Shown here: positions 22,475 through 28,399 of the stretch, one piece after another
Position numbering within the stretch: position 1 is the first letter of the stretch
Layout: each line of letters begins with the position of its first letter
From: a virus
Strand: one strand, 5' to 3'
Length of the DNA: 32,211 nt
IMG/VR virus record: IMGVR_UViG_3300032282_002471
Coordinates: 1-32,211 of that record
The notes under the pieces: generated by a model
Told to the model about the DNA's origin: nothing
The model's input: only the letters and a program-made list of their open reading frames with translations
Database searches by the model: none
Translations under genes and position numbers: made by a program

Positions 22475-23197
22475 ATGGCAAAACGCTACACAGATAGTGA
22501 AAAATGGGAAGACCCCTGGTTCACTGATTTAACAAATGAACAAAAGTTAGTATGGTTATACCTACTTGACAATTGTGATAATGCTGGATTATGGAAAAAG
22601 AATATTAAGTTATTGAATTTCCATTTAGGTACTACTTTCGTTGAGAGTGATTTATTAGAATTTCTTGATAAAAGAATAATTGAAGTTAATAACAAATGGT
22701 ATATTGAGAAATTTGTTATATTTCAATACGGTACTGATTATTTAATTAATAGTAATAAAGCAGTGCTATCCGCACTGGATAAGTTGGAGATAAATAATAT
22801 TATCAAATTCACAGGAAATTTCATTGAAGTACCTAACAAGTACAAACCATCTGAACCCAAAAAGATAAAAGAATATACCCTATCTATACCCTATCAATAC
22901 CCTATTGATACCCCCAAAGATAAAGATAAAGACAAAGATAAAGATAAAGATAAAGATAAAGATAAAGATAAAGATAAAGACAAAGAGAAAGATAAAGACA
23001 AAGAGAAAGATAAAGTTAAAGAAGAAGACAGGGATAAAGTAAAAGAAGAATTAAAAGATAAAATTCTGGATATATTCAAAGATGAAAAGATATTCAAATT
23101 AATAGAAAAAAGAGATATGGATGCTATTGAAAGAATGGATAAACATATGTTCAATATGCATTATGGTCTTATTAACAAATTAATAAATCTTAAATAA
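22475..23197 (+). CDS. Replication initiator-like protein with internal candidate origin
   Basis: The protein has 240 residues. Residues 1-~125 resemble the N-terminal winged-helix domain of phage replisome organisers (K-W-E-D-P-W-F-T-D-L-T-N-E-Q-K-L-V-W-L-Y-L-L-D-N-C-D-N-A-G-L-W, then L-L-E-F-L-D-K-R-I-I-E-V-N-N-K-W-Y-I and F-V-I-F-Q-Y-G). A Lys-Asp repeat fills ~147-180, and a Lys/Glu-rich helical C-terminus follows; no helicase or ATPase motif is present. It presumably binds origin iterons and recruits host replication proteins. The coding sequence itself contains three and a half 11-bp repeats (22876-22913) followed by a 96-bp AT-rich hexamer array, the arrangement of origins buried in initiator genes such as lambda O. 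It is the first gene of the early plus-strand operon. Confidence 0.65.
   Translation: MAKRYTDSEKWEDPWFTDLTNEQKLVWLYLLDNCDNAGLWKKNIKLLNFHLGTTFVESDLLEFLDKRIIEVNNKWYIEKFVIFQYGTDYLINSNKAVLSALDKLEINNIIKFTGNFIEVPNKYKPSEPKKIKEYTLSIPYQYPIDTPKDKDKDKDKDKDKDKDKDKDKDKEKDKDKEKDKVKEEDRDKVKEELKDKILDIFKDEKIFKLIEKRDMDAIERMDKHMFNMHYGLINKLINLK
22876..22913 (+). repeat. 11-bp iterons, candidate replication origin
   Basis: TACCCTATCTA (22876), TACCCTATCAA (22887), TACCCTATTGA (22898) and a partial TACCC (22909) are spaced exactly 11 bp apart, about one helical turn. Since 11 is not a multiple of three, the copies are read in different frames and give no protein repeat, so the repetition is probably selected in DNA. 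They directly adjoin the AT-rich hexamer array. Confidence 0.65.
22916..23011 (+). repeat. (AAAGAT)16 hexamer array encoding Lys-Asp/Glu
   Basis: Sixteen consecutive units AAAGA(T/C/G), 13 ending in T or C (Asp) at near-identical DNA level and a few in G or C, encode an alternating K-D/K-E tract. The array is very AT-rich and purine-biased on the plus strand. It could serve as an unwinding element for the adjacent iterons. Slippage would change length in steps of two residues without a frameshift. Confidence 0.9.
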
Positions 23198-23198
23198 T

Positions 23199-23405
23199 AT
23201 GAAACTAACAAAATGTGGACAATGGATTTTCCGGGATGGAGAATTGTCTATGCCAGCTTTTATTAAATCTACTTCAACTGAAAGAAAGGAATATTTGGAA
23301 TTAATTAAATCTATTCCAACTGATGAAAGAAGTACTATGGATCAATATCTAGTTGAATTATACAATTTAGATAAAAAACAATCTCAAAATTACTTTGAAT
23401 TGTAA
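23199..23405 (+). CDS. Hypothetical early protein (68 aa)
   Basis: It starts one base after the initiator stop. The sequence G-Q-W-I-F-R-D-G-E-L-S-M-P-A-F-I-K-S is followed by a charged helix (T-E-R-K-E-Y-L-E-L-I-K-S-I-P) and Q-Y-L-V-E-L-Y-N-L-D-K-K. No domain is recognised. Position suggests a replication accessory, but that is a guess from context only. A terminator follows at 23453. Confidence 0.55.
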   Translation: MKLTKCGQWIFRDGELSMPAFIKSTSTERKEYLELIKSIPTDERSTMDQYLVELYNLDKKQSQNYFEL

Positions 23406-23452
23406 AATAGAATTGTTATATTTTAGTATATTAATATCTGTTAATATTATAC

Positions 23453-23500
23453 AAAAGCCCGGTACGGTTTATGACTCCCATATCCAACCGGGTTTTTCTT
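23453..23500 (+). terminator. Rho-independent terminator after the initiator operon
   Basis: AAAAGCCCGGT (23453-23463) pairs with ACCGGGTTTTT (23487-23497) over 11 positions with one wobble, around a 23-nt loop, and ends in T's interrupted by a C. The rest of the 23406-23537 gap is AT-rich with no other feature seen. Confidence 0.7.
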
Positions 23501-23537
23501 TTGTTAAAGCTGGCGTTTGCTCAAATCGAAACTATTT

Positions 23538-24281
23538 ATGAAAATATGTACTGTTTGTAAAGTTGAGAAAGATGAAAATTTATTTCAACGTTACTGGCAT
23601 AAAACTCAAGGATGCTTTCGTACTCGTCGTCAGTGTTCCAAATGTTTCTATTTAAGACGAAAAAAAGATAAATTGATACAAGTACCCACTGAACCAGAGA
23701 TAAGCCAACCTGAGCCAATTCTGAAAGAAATAGAACTATCCTATGACCCAACCACACATAAGATTTGTAGGGAATGTAAGGAACTTAAAACTTTGAATGA
23801 ATATGGAAGACCAACAAAGTATCCAAAGAAGACCAAACCTTTATGTAAAAAATGTGAAAGGATTAGAGAGAATAAGAAGTATAGACAAAAAGTTGATGAC
23901 AAGGGTGGAAGTGACAAATGTCCCCCAAAACCAAACAGATATGCAGACCATTGGCAGCGTGAGCAAACATTTGAATTTCTTCAATTACTTGGCTGGCAGT
24001 TCAATCAAGATAAAGGAATATGGTGGAAGGAAGGAGTTAAAACACCCGAAGGGTTATTTATCAATATAAAAAAACCTTTCAAGGAACCTAAGCCAAAGAC
24101 AATCCAACCAATAAAGAAAAGGGGAAGAATGGCACACAAAGCCTGGGAAAGAAAAGATGACATAAGGAAATTAAGAAAGGAAGGGATGAAGTTTTGGGAA
24201 TTAGCTCAATTATTCAATGCATCCCAACCAACCATAAGAGAAATTGTTTATACCGAAGATGACGAACAAAGAACGAATTGA
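23538..24281 (+). CDS. Zinc-finger/HTH DNA-binding protein (endonuclease VII-like zinc modules)
   Basis: I chose the ATG at 23538 (M-K-I-C-T-V-C) over the in-frame codon at 23517. The 247-residue product has two C-x2-C...C-x2-C modules: C4/C7/C33/C36 and C77/C80/C103/C106. They resemble the zinc modules of phage recombination endonuclease VII-like and HNH-associated proteins. A middle region with W-Q-R-E-Q-T-F-E-F-L-Q-L-L-G-W follows, then a basic stretch, then a C-terminal helix-turn-helix (D-D-I-R-K-L-R-K-E-G-M-K-F-W-E-L-A-Q-L-F-N-A-S-Q). No nuclease catalytic motif is certain, so it may be a transcription or recombination factor. Confidence 0.5.
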   Translation: MKICTVCKVEKDENLFQRYWHKTQGCFRTRRQCSKCFYLRRKKDKLIQVPTEPEISQPEPILKEIELSYDPTTHKICRECKELKTLNEYGRPTKYPKKTKPLCKKCERIRENKKYRQKVDDKGGSDKCPPKPNRYADHWQREQTFEFLQLLGWQFNQDKGIWWKEGVKTPEGLFINIKKPFKEPKPKTIQPIKKRGRMAHKAWERKDDIRKLRKEGMKFWELAQLFNASQPTIREIVYTEDDEQRTN

Positions 24282-24528
24282 GTTAGGCTATATCGATATA
24301 CCGGTAAGGTATCCCAAATTCACAAAGAAACAAAAGAATGCTCTGTGTGATAAGATTATTGACACGTTGTTACACCACATTGAGACACAGATAGATGACA
24401 ACGAAATAAACAAAGTGACGTTATTGGATAGTGTTTTTGAAAGTACAATACTAACCAATGAAGAATACGAAAACTACGAAGTATGCCAGGTCATTTTAGA
24501 TTGTAGGAAACGATTGAATGATAATTGA
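24259..24528 (+). CDS. Hypothetical early protein (89 aa)
   Basis: The start at ATG 24259 (M-T-N-K-E-R-I-E-L-G-Y) overlaps the previous gene by 23 bp; a TTG at 24244 is the alternative. The protein is helical and acidic, with Q-K-N-A-L-C-D-K-I-I-D-T-L-L-H-H-I-E and N-E-E-Y-E-N-Y-E-V-C. Its end overlaps the sigma-like gene by 11 bp, so the two may be translationally coupled. No family is recognised. Confidence 0.55.
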   Translation: MTNKERIELGYIDIPVRYPKFTKKQKNALCDKIIDTLLHHIETQIDDNEINKVTLLDSVFESTILTNEEYENYEVCQVILDCRKRLNDN

Positions 24529-25033
24529 AGTTGAGCAGTACATTGCAAAAAATTATTACCAGCTATTAAAAATAGCAAAGAAATACACTAAGAATGACGA
24601 TTGGGCGTCAGAACTATTACATGAAGTTGTCTTACAACTATATGACAAGAAAGAACTAAAACTAAACCTTGATGATACAAGCATAAAAGCTTATATTATA
24701 AGGTGTTTGATGGTGAATTGGTGCTACCCATCGTCACCGTTCTTTAAGAAGCATAAGAAGCATAACAATACCCACATTGAACTAAGCGAGATAATGGAAT
24801 TGGTCCAGAAAGATTCGGAGCTGGAAGAACACAGATTAATGGATATATTGGAACAAGAGTTTGGGGATGTTAATTGGTTCAACAAGATTATATTTGAGAA
24901 ATATCTTACGCTTAATTCATTAAAGCGAGTATCACTAGATACCAAAATAACCATACCTTCAATCGGCAGGTATGTCAAAGAAACCAAAACCCAGGTAAGA
25001 TTCAATACCATAAGAAGATTTGAAAACGAATAG
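24518..25033 (+). CDS. Sigma-factor-like protein
   Basis: The protein has 171 residues. Residues ~9-72 resemble sigma-70 region 2: Y-Y-Q-L-L-K-I-A-K-K-Y-T-K-N-D-D-W-A-S-E-L-L-H-E-V-V then K-A-Y-I-I-R-C-L-M-V-N-W and a basic F-F-K-K-H-K-K-H. Residues ~120-165 (F-N-K-I-I-F-E-K-Y-L-T-L-N-S-L-K-R-V-S, then T-I-P-S-I-G-R-Y-V-K-E-T-K) could be a region-4-type helix-turn-helix. Similar small sigma-like proteins lie near terminase genes of Bacteroidota phages. It may direct host RNA polymerase to phage promoters such as the TATATTTA-type sites in this window; that link is inferred. Alternatively it is simply a DNA-binding protein of the terminase region. Confidence 0.5.
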   Translation: MIIEVEQYIAKNYYQLLKIAKKYTKNDDWASELLHEVVLQLYDKKELKLNLDDTSIKAYIIRCLMVNWCYPSSPFFKKHKKHNNTHIELSEIMELVQKDSELEEHRLMDILEQEFGDVNWFNKIIFEKYLTLNSLKRVSLDTKITIPSIGRYVKETKTQVRFNTIRRFENE

Positions 25034-25036
25034 CAT

Positions 25037-25120
25037 ATGTCATGTGGATGTAAAAAAAGAGAGCCAGTAATAATAACTCCGGTACCAACAGCAGTAATAA
25101 CAGAAGAAAAGAAAGATTAA
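25037..25120 (+). CDS. Tiny Cys-containing ORF (27 aa)
   Basis: The frame opens M-S-C-G-C-K-K-R-E-P and ends T-E-E-K-K-D, filling the gap between the sigma-like gene (3 bp upstream) and the next gene (1 bp downstream). A C-x-C motif at the N-terminus followed by a Val/Ile/Thr/Pro tail mirrors the start of the following C-A-S-C protein. The exact fit in the gap argues that it is real, but it is too short to be sure. Confidence 0.4.
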   Translation: MSCGCKKREPVIITPVPTAVITEEKKD

Positions 25121-25121
25121 T

Positions 25122-25409
25122 ATGGAAAAGAAACCAAAAGGATGTGCAAGCTGTAAGAAGAAGAAACCAATAACAGAATTACCCCCAGTAATGGAAGACC
25201 ACATACCATACATTCCAACGGTGGAAGATATGAAGTTAGCCTATGTTGAATTGGGAAACCAGTCAAGAGACAAAAGAGAATTTGTTAATCAGGTATATAA
25301 ATTCATATTTGATGAAGACTTTAACTTTGATTGTCAGAGCTGTGTAAATGTTCAAGCAAGAAAGTTTAAGAATTATTTGAATGACAACTTAAAATTAGGT
25401 ATATTATAG
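25122..25409 (+). CDS. Hypothetical Cys-rich protein (95 aa)
   Basis: The start M-E-K-K-P-K-G-C-A-S-C-K-K-K-K contains C-x2-C, and a second C-x2-C (D-C-Q-S-C) lies near residue 75, so a zinc site is possible. The middle is helical (M-K-L-A-Y-V-E-L-G and F-V-N-Q-V-Y-K-F-I-F). It sits in the block before TerS. Function is unknown. Confidence 0.55.
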   Translation: MEKKPKGCASCKKKKPITELPPVMEDHIPYIPTVEDMKLAYVELGNQSRDKREFVNQVYKFIFDEDFNFDCQSCVNVQARKFKNYLNDNLKLGIL

Positions 25410-25412
25410 TAT

Positions 25413-25589
25413 ATGGGAACAGAACGTAGATTTAAGAGAAAGATGGAACGTGATATTAAGAAAGATATTAAGAAGAATGGTGATAAATTTAACGTTCCGT
25501 CTGAACAACAGATAAAAGATTATATTTATAAGAAAGCCACAGAGCTTAAAATTATAAACAACGATGGAACAGAAACCGAAACGCGGTAG
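25413..25589 (+). CDS. Small basic protein before TerS (58 aa)
   Basis: A complete frame from ATG 25413, very Lys/Arg-rich (R-R-F-K-R-K-M-E-R-D-I-K-K-D-I-K-K), overlaps the TerS start by 26 bp. It could bind DNA or be translationally coupled to TerS. Its codons for D-Y-I-Y-K contain TATATTTATA (25521-25530), which may act as a promoter for the terminase genes. Confidence 0.55.
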   Translation: MGTERRFKRKMERDIKKDIKKNGDKFNVPSEQQIKDYIYKKATELKIINNDGTETETR

Positions 25590-25965
25590 AAAAACTGATG
25601 AGTTAGAGTTTGAACAGATGATGACAAGAGTATATGAACTTATGCTTTATGACCATTTATCTTACAAAGAATTTGCTAGCGCAGCCGCAAAAGAATTTAG
25701 TATAACAGAAAGACAAGCTGAAAACCTTTGGAAAGAAGCTAGAACACGTCTTAAAGAGCGTTTTGAACGCAATAAGGAAGAAATATTAGAAGACCACTTG
25801 AACCAGCTTTATGACCTATTAAAACGTTGTAGAGAAGACAGGAACAAAAGAGTTGAAAGAGAAGTACTAGCAGATATTGCTAAGGTACAAGGGATGGATG
25901 TTAAGAAAGTAGATGTAACATCAGGTGGCTCACCAATTTCTATCAACATTAATCTAGCAGAATAA
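25564..25965 (+). CDS. terS: Terminase small subunit
   Basis: The protein has 133 residues. Residues ~20-60 hold a helix-turn-helix (Y-K-E-F-A-S-A-A-A-K-E-F-S-I-T-E-R-Q-A), followed by a helical oligomerisation segment (~65-100) and a short C-terminus ending S-G-G-S-P-I-S-I-N-I-N-L, a frequent ending of TerS proteins. It would recognise the packaging site and stimulate TerL, encoded 247 bp downstream. An intervening zinc-domain gene separates the two. Confidence 0.75.
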   Translation: MEQKPKRGRKTDELEFEQMMTRVYELMLYDHLSYKEFASAAAKEFSITERQAENLWKEARTRLKERFERNKEEILEDHLNQLYDLLKRCREDRNKRVEREVLADIAKVQGMDVKKVDVTSGGSPISININLAE

Positions 25966-25970
25966 AAAAA

Positions 25971-26001
25971 TTTGCTTAGGCTACCGCCAAAATTACGTTT
26001 T
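25971..26001 (+). promoter_or_regulatory. Near-consensus promoter between TerS and TerL
   Basis: TTTG (25971-25974), a 19-bp spacer and TACGTTTT (25994-26001) match TTTG-N19-TAnnTTTG except for the last base. The ATG of the zinc-domain gene is 5 bp downstream, which would give a near-leaderless transcript. Confidence 0.4.
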
Positions 26002-26006
26002 TGACT

Positions 26007-26234
26007 ATGGTAAAAGAACAAAGATTAGAATTAATCCAATTTACGGGCTTCAAAAAGTCTGGACGTAAGTTTTATAAGACCGCATTATTTCAGTGCAGCT
26101 GTGGTGGCACAAGAGAAGCGTACTGGCATAATGTGCAATCTAACAGGACAACATCTTGTGGATGCAAAGACATAGCACACGCAAAAGAATTACATAAGTA
26201 CAAGAAAGTATATGGCGGATATAAATCTAACTAA
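26007..26234 (+). CDS. Free-standing C-x-C-x18-C-x-C zinc domain, probable remnant of a homing endonuclease
   Basis: I chose the ATG at 26007 rather than the TTG at 26001, giving 75 residues. C30/C32 and C51/C53 (Q-C-S-C-G-G...T-T-S-C-G-C) have exactly the spacing of both repeats in the HNH enzyme at 21393-22151, and the preceding R-L-E-L-I-Q-F strand also corresponds. No HNH nuclease residues remain. The gap between TerS and TerL is a common home for HNH genes. Either the nuclease domain has been lost, or this is a stand-alone DNA-binding protein. The 3' end overlaps the TerL start by 23 bp. Confidence 0.6.
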   Translation: MVKEQRLELIQFTGFKKSGRKFYKTALFQCSCGGTREAYWHNVQSNRTTSCGCKDIAHAKELHKYKKVYGGYKSN

Positions 26235-27540
26235 GAGACAAACGGTAGCATGGAAGTATCTATTCGATGATACAACTAATGAAGTATGCTTCGGTGGATC
26301 CGCCGGAGGCGGTAAGTCTATGCTTGCATCTCTGTGGCTTATGACAATATGTCTAAAATATCCTGGAATAAGAACATTATTAGGACGTACCACATTATCA
26401 TCCCTTAAACAAACATCACTTAATACTTTATTCGAAGTACTTAAAATGTCTGGGCTTCAAGCAGAAGTGCATTACAATTACAATGGTCAGTCCAATACAA
26501 TTACATTCCAGAACAAATCAGAGATTATCTTAAAGGACCTGGAGTACAAACCTTCTGACCCTAACTTCGATTCACTAGCAGGTCTGGAAATTACAGCAGC
26601 AGTTATTGAAGAAGCTTCACAAGTAACAAGGACAGCATATAATATTGTTAAGTCCCGTATTCGTTTCAAGTTAAATGAGTACAACTTAATTGGTAAGATA
26701 CTAATGACTACCAACCCATCACAAGGGTTCTTAAAGAAAGAGTTTTACTTACCTTACGTAGAAGAACGATTAGAACAGAACAAACAGTTTGTACCTAGTC
26801 TTCCACTTGACAACCCACACTTACCACAGTCTTATCTTAACATGCTTAATGAATTGCCACCAGAGCAACGTAAGCGTTTGTTATTGGGTGACTGGAACTA
26901 TAATGAAGAACTGGATGCGTTGTTTGATTTTGACAGCATTGCACAATGTGCGTTTAGAGCTGCACCTAACCCATTAGACAAAAAGTATATTAGTATTGAC
27001 GTAGCCAGATTTGGTGGTGACAGTACGGTCATTTGTATTTGGGTTGGTCTAACAGTAGTAGAAATAATAAGATATAATAAAATAGATACGGTTACATTAT
27101 CGTCCCATATAAAGGACTTAATCGCGAAGCATGGTATTCATCCATCACAAGTAATTGCGGACAGTGATGGGGTCGGAGGACCCCTTGTCGATATGCTTAG
27201 ATGTACATCCTTTGTGAATAATGCTAGACCCTTACACGAACAGAACTTTACTAACTTAAAATCACAGTGTTACATTAAACTATCAGACTTGATTAAACAA
27301 GAAAAGATTAGTATTAATATCATTGACCCTGTCATTGTAGATGAACTAACACAACAGTTATTATCAGTTAAATTAAAGGACGTAGAGAAAGACGGTAAGG
27401 TAGGGATTATAGGAAAGGACCAGATGAAGAAAGTCTTAGGTGTCAGTCCTGACTTAGCCGATGCAATGATGTTGCGTATGTATTATGAAGTTAAAAACCT
27501 GAAGAGCACAGGTAGATATTCAATTGCTTTTATAGGATAA
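26212..27540 (+). CDS. terL: Terminase large subunit (packaging ATPase/nuclease)
   Basis: The 442-residue product has all hallmark motifs. Walker A is G28-G-S-A-G-G-G-K35-S; Walker B is A-A-V-I-E133-E134, followed by A-S-Q; the coupling motif is T166-T-N-P. The RNase H-like nuclease carries D263 (S-I-D-V-A-R-F-G-G-D), D317/D319 (I-A-D-S-D-G-V-G-G) and D417 (P-D-L-A-D-A-M-M). It pumps DNA through the portal and cuts the concatemer. Length is usual. It overlaps the zinc-domain gene by 23 bp and is followed one base later by the chaperone gene, not by the portal gene, which lies ~10 kb upstream in window coordinates. Confidence 0.93.
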   Translation: MADINLTKRQTVAWKYLFDDTTNEVCFGGSAGGGKSMLASLWLMTICLKYPGIRTLLGRTTLSSLKQTSLNTLFEVLKMSGLQAEVHYNYNGQSNTITFQNKSEIILKDLEYKPSDPNFDSLAGLEITAAVIEEASQVTRTAYNIVKSRIRFKLNEYNLIGKILMTTNPSQGFLKKEFYLPYVEERLEQNKQFVPSLPLDNPHLPQSYLNMLNELPPEQRKRLLLGDWNYNEELDALFDFDSIAQCAFRAAPNPLDKKYISIDVARFGGDSTVICIWVGLTVVEIIRYNKIDTVTLSSHIKDLIAKHGIHPSQVIADSDGVGGPLVDMLRCTSFVNNARPLHEQNFTNLKSQCYIKLSDLIKQEKISINIIDPVIVDELTQQLLSVKLKDVEKDGKVGIIGKDQMKKVLGVSPDLADAMMLRMYYEVKNLKSTGRYSIAFIG

Positions 27541-27541
27541 T

Positions 27542-28285
27542 ATGATAGAGTTTGAAATAGACGGTAAAGAATACAAGATTAAAGAATACTTATCAGTAGG
27601 TGACTACCAAAAGATATTTAAGGTTAAGGACCTATTTGAAGATGACTACTTCAAAGCTAAGGTAGTGAATTTACTTACAGATTGTCCAATGGAAACATTA
27701 TTAGAAGCTGACAATCATAAGGTAGATTTTTTAGCCACATCAATCTTTGCAATGGTTCCTAAACAACCTGTAGTATTCCAGGATAGATTTACATTAGATG
27801 GCATCGAGTATGGATACCTACCATCATACAAAAAGATTAGCTTCGGTGAGTTTGTCGATTTAGATACGCTACTTACAAAGAAGCCAGAAGAAGTGATGGA
27901 CTACTTGCACATCATATCAGCGATTATGTACAGACCCATCATAAGTAAAAAGTCTAAGCACGATTTTCAGATAGAAAAGTACGATGTGAATACCATGGAA
28001 GAACGAGCAAATCTCTTCCGTGAGAAACTAGATATTAAGCTGACGTTAGGTGGGCAGTTTTTTTTTACACAGTTCGCAAAGAACTATTCGCACTATATCC
28101 CTCTATCTTTGACACAGAAGCTCCAGAGGGAATGGCAAACAGCGAAAATACTGTGGGCGAACAGGAAATGGATATGGAAATATCTTTTGAAAAAAGATTT
28201 GGATGGTATGTCGTCCTCAATAGAGTATCAGGAAGCGATATTACAAAACACACTCAAATCTTTCAGAAAAACGTTATTGAAATAA
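27542..28285 (+). CDS. Tail assembly chaperone-like protein (frame-0 product)
   Basis: This 247-residue protein starts I-E-F-E-I-D-G-K-E-Y-K-I-K-E-Y-L-S-V-G-D-Y-Q-K-I-F. It then contains Y-L-P-S-Y-K-K-I-S-F-G-E-F-V-D-L-D and H-I-I-S-A-I-M-Y-R-P-I near residue 130, and a G-G-Q-F-F-F-T-Q-F-A-K segment at ~170-180. The M-Y-R-P-I and F-F-F-x-x-F features recall tail assembly chaperones of Bacteroidota phages, which coat the tape measure protein. The F-F-F codons are a T9 run that would permit a -1 shift into the overlapping ORF. It is far from the tape measure gene by coordinate, which weakens the assignment. Confidence 0.5.
   Translation: MIEFEIDGKEYKIKEYLSVGDYQKIFKVKDLFEDDYFKAKVVNLLTDCPMETLLEADNHKVDFLATSIFAMVPKQPVVFQDRFTLDGIEYGYLPSYKKISFGEFVDLDTLLTKKPEEVMDYLHIISAIMYRPIISKKSKHDFQIEKYDVNTMEERANLFREKLDIKLTLGGQFFFTQFAKNYSHYIPLSLTQKLQREWQTAKILWANRKWIWKYLLKKDLDGMSSSIEYQEAILQNTLKSFRKTLLK
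28058..28066 (+). promoter_or_regulatory. T9 slippery site for programmed -1 frameshifting
   Basis: Three in-frame TTT codons precede ACA. The -1 frame has a stop at 28036-28038 and is then open to 28359, so T9 lies just inside the window where a shift can join the two frames. Frameshifting would yield a product spanning 27542-28359. Confidence 0.55.
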
Positions 28286-28359
28286 TGAACCAGTTGGTGT
28301 ATCTGATTGAGTACGACCAGGAACAAGCCCGCCAACAAAAAAAAGCAATGAGCAGGTAA
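28132..28359 (+). CDS. Second tail assembly chaperone ORF, probably made as a frameshift fusion
   Basis: The ORF is in the -1 frame relative to 27542-28285 and overlaps it by 154 bp from its own ATG; the frame is actually open from 28039. The conserved-looking part is F-E-K-R-F-G-W-Y-V-V-L-N-R-V-S-G-S-D-I-T, then an amphipathic helix N-V-I-E-I-M-N-Q-L-V-Y-L-I-E-Y-D and a basic C-terminus. R-F-G-W-Y...L...G-D-I is a pattern I associate with a small domain encoded downstream of tail chaperones in Bacteroidota phages. By analogy with lambda G/GT it would be expressed as a C-terminal extension after slippage at 28058-28066. Independent initiation at 28132 is the alternative. Confidence 0.55.
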   Translation: MANSENTVGEQEMDMEISFEKRFGWYVVLNRVSGSDITKHTQIFQKNVIEIMNQLVYLIEYDQEQARQQKKAMSR

Positions 28360-28399
28360 TTTCATTACACGTTCAGATAAATTAGATATTTATAGTTAG

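Noticed and set aside
22916-23011. Direct repeats resembling a CRISPR array
   Set aside because: The unit is 6 bp with no spacers, and the tract is in-frame coding; it is a microsatellite.
22894-23154. Minus-strand ORF of 86 aa with Ser/Leu repeats opposite the Lys-Asp array
   Set aside because: It is the reverse reading of the AAAGAT hexamers (Leu-Ser repeats) and lies wholly inside the initiator gene, so it is a shadow.
23453-23500. tRNA-like fold
   Set aside because: Only one stem forms; there is no anticodon arm, no T-arm consensus and no CCA end. It is better explained as a terminator with a long loop.
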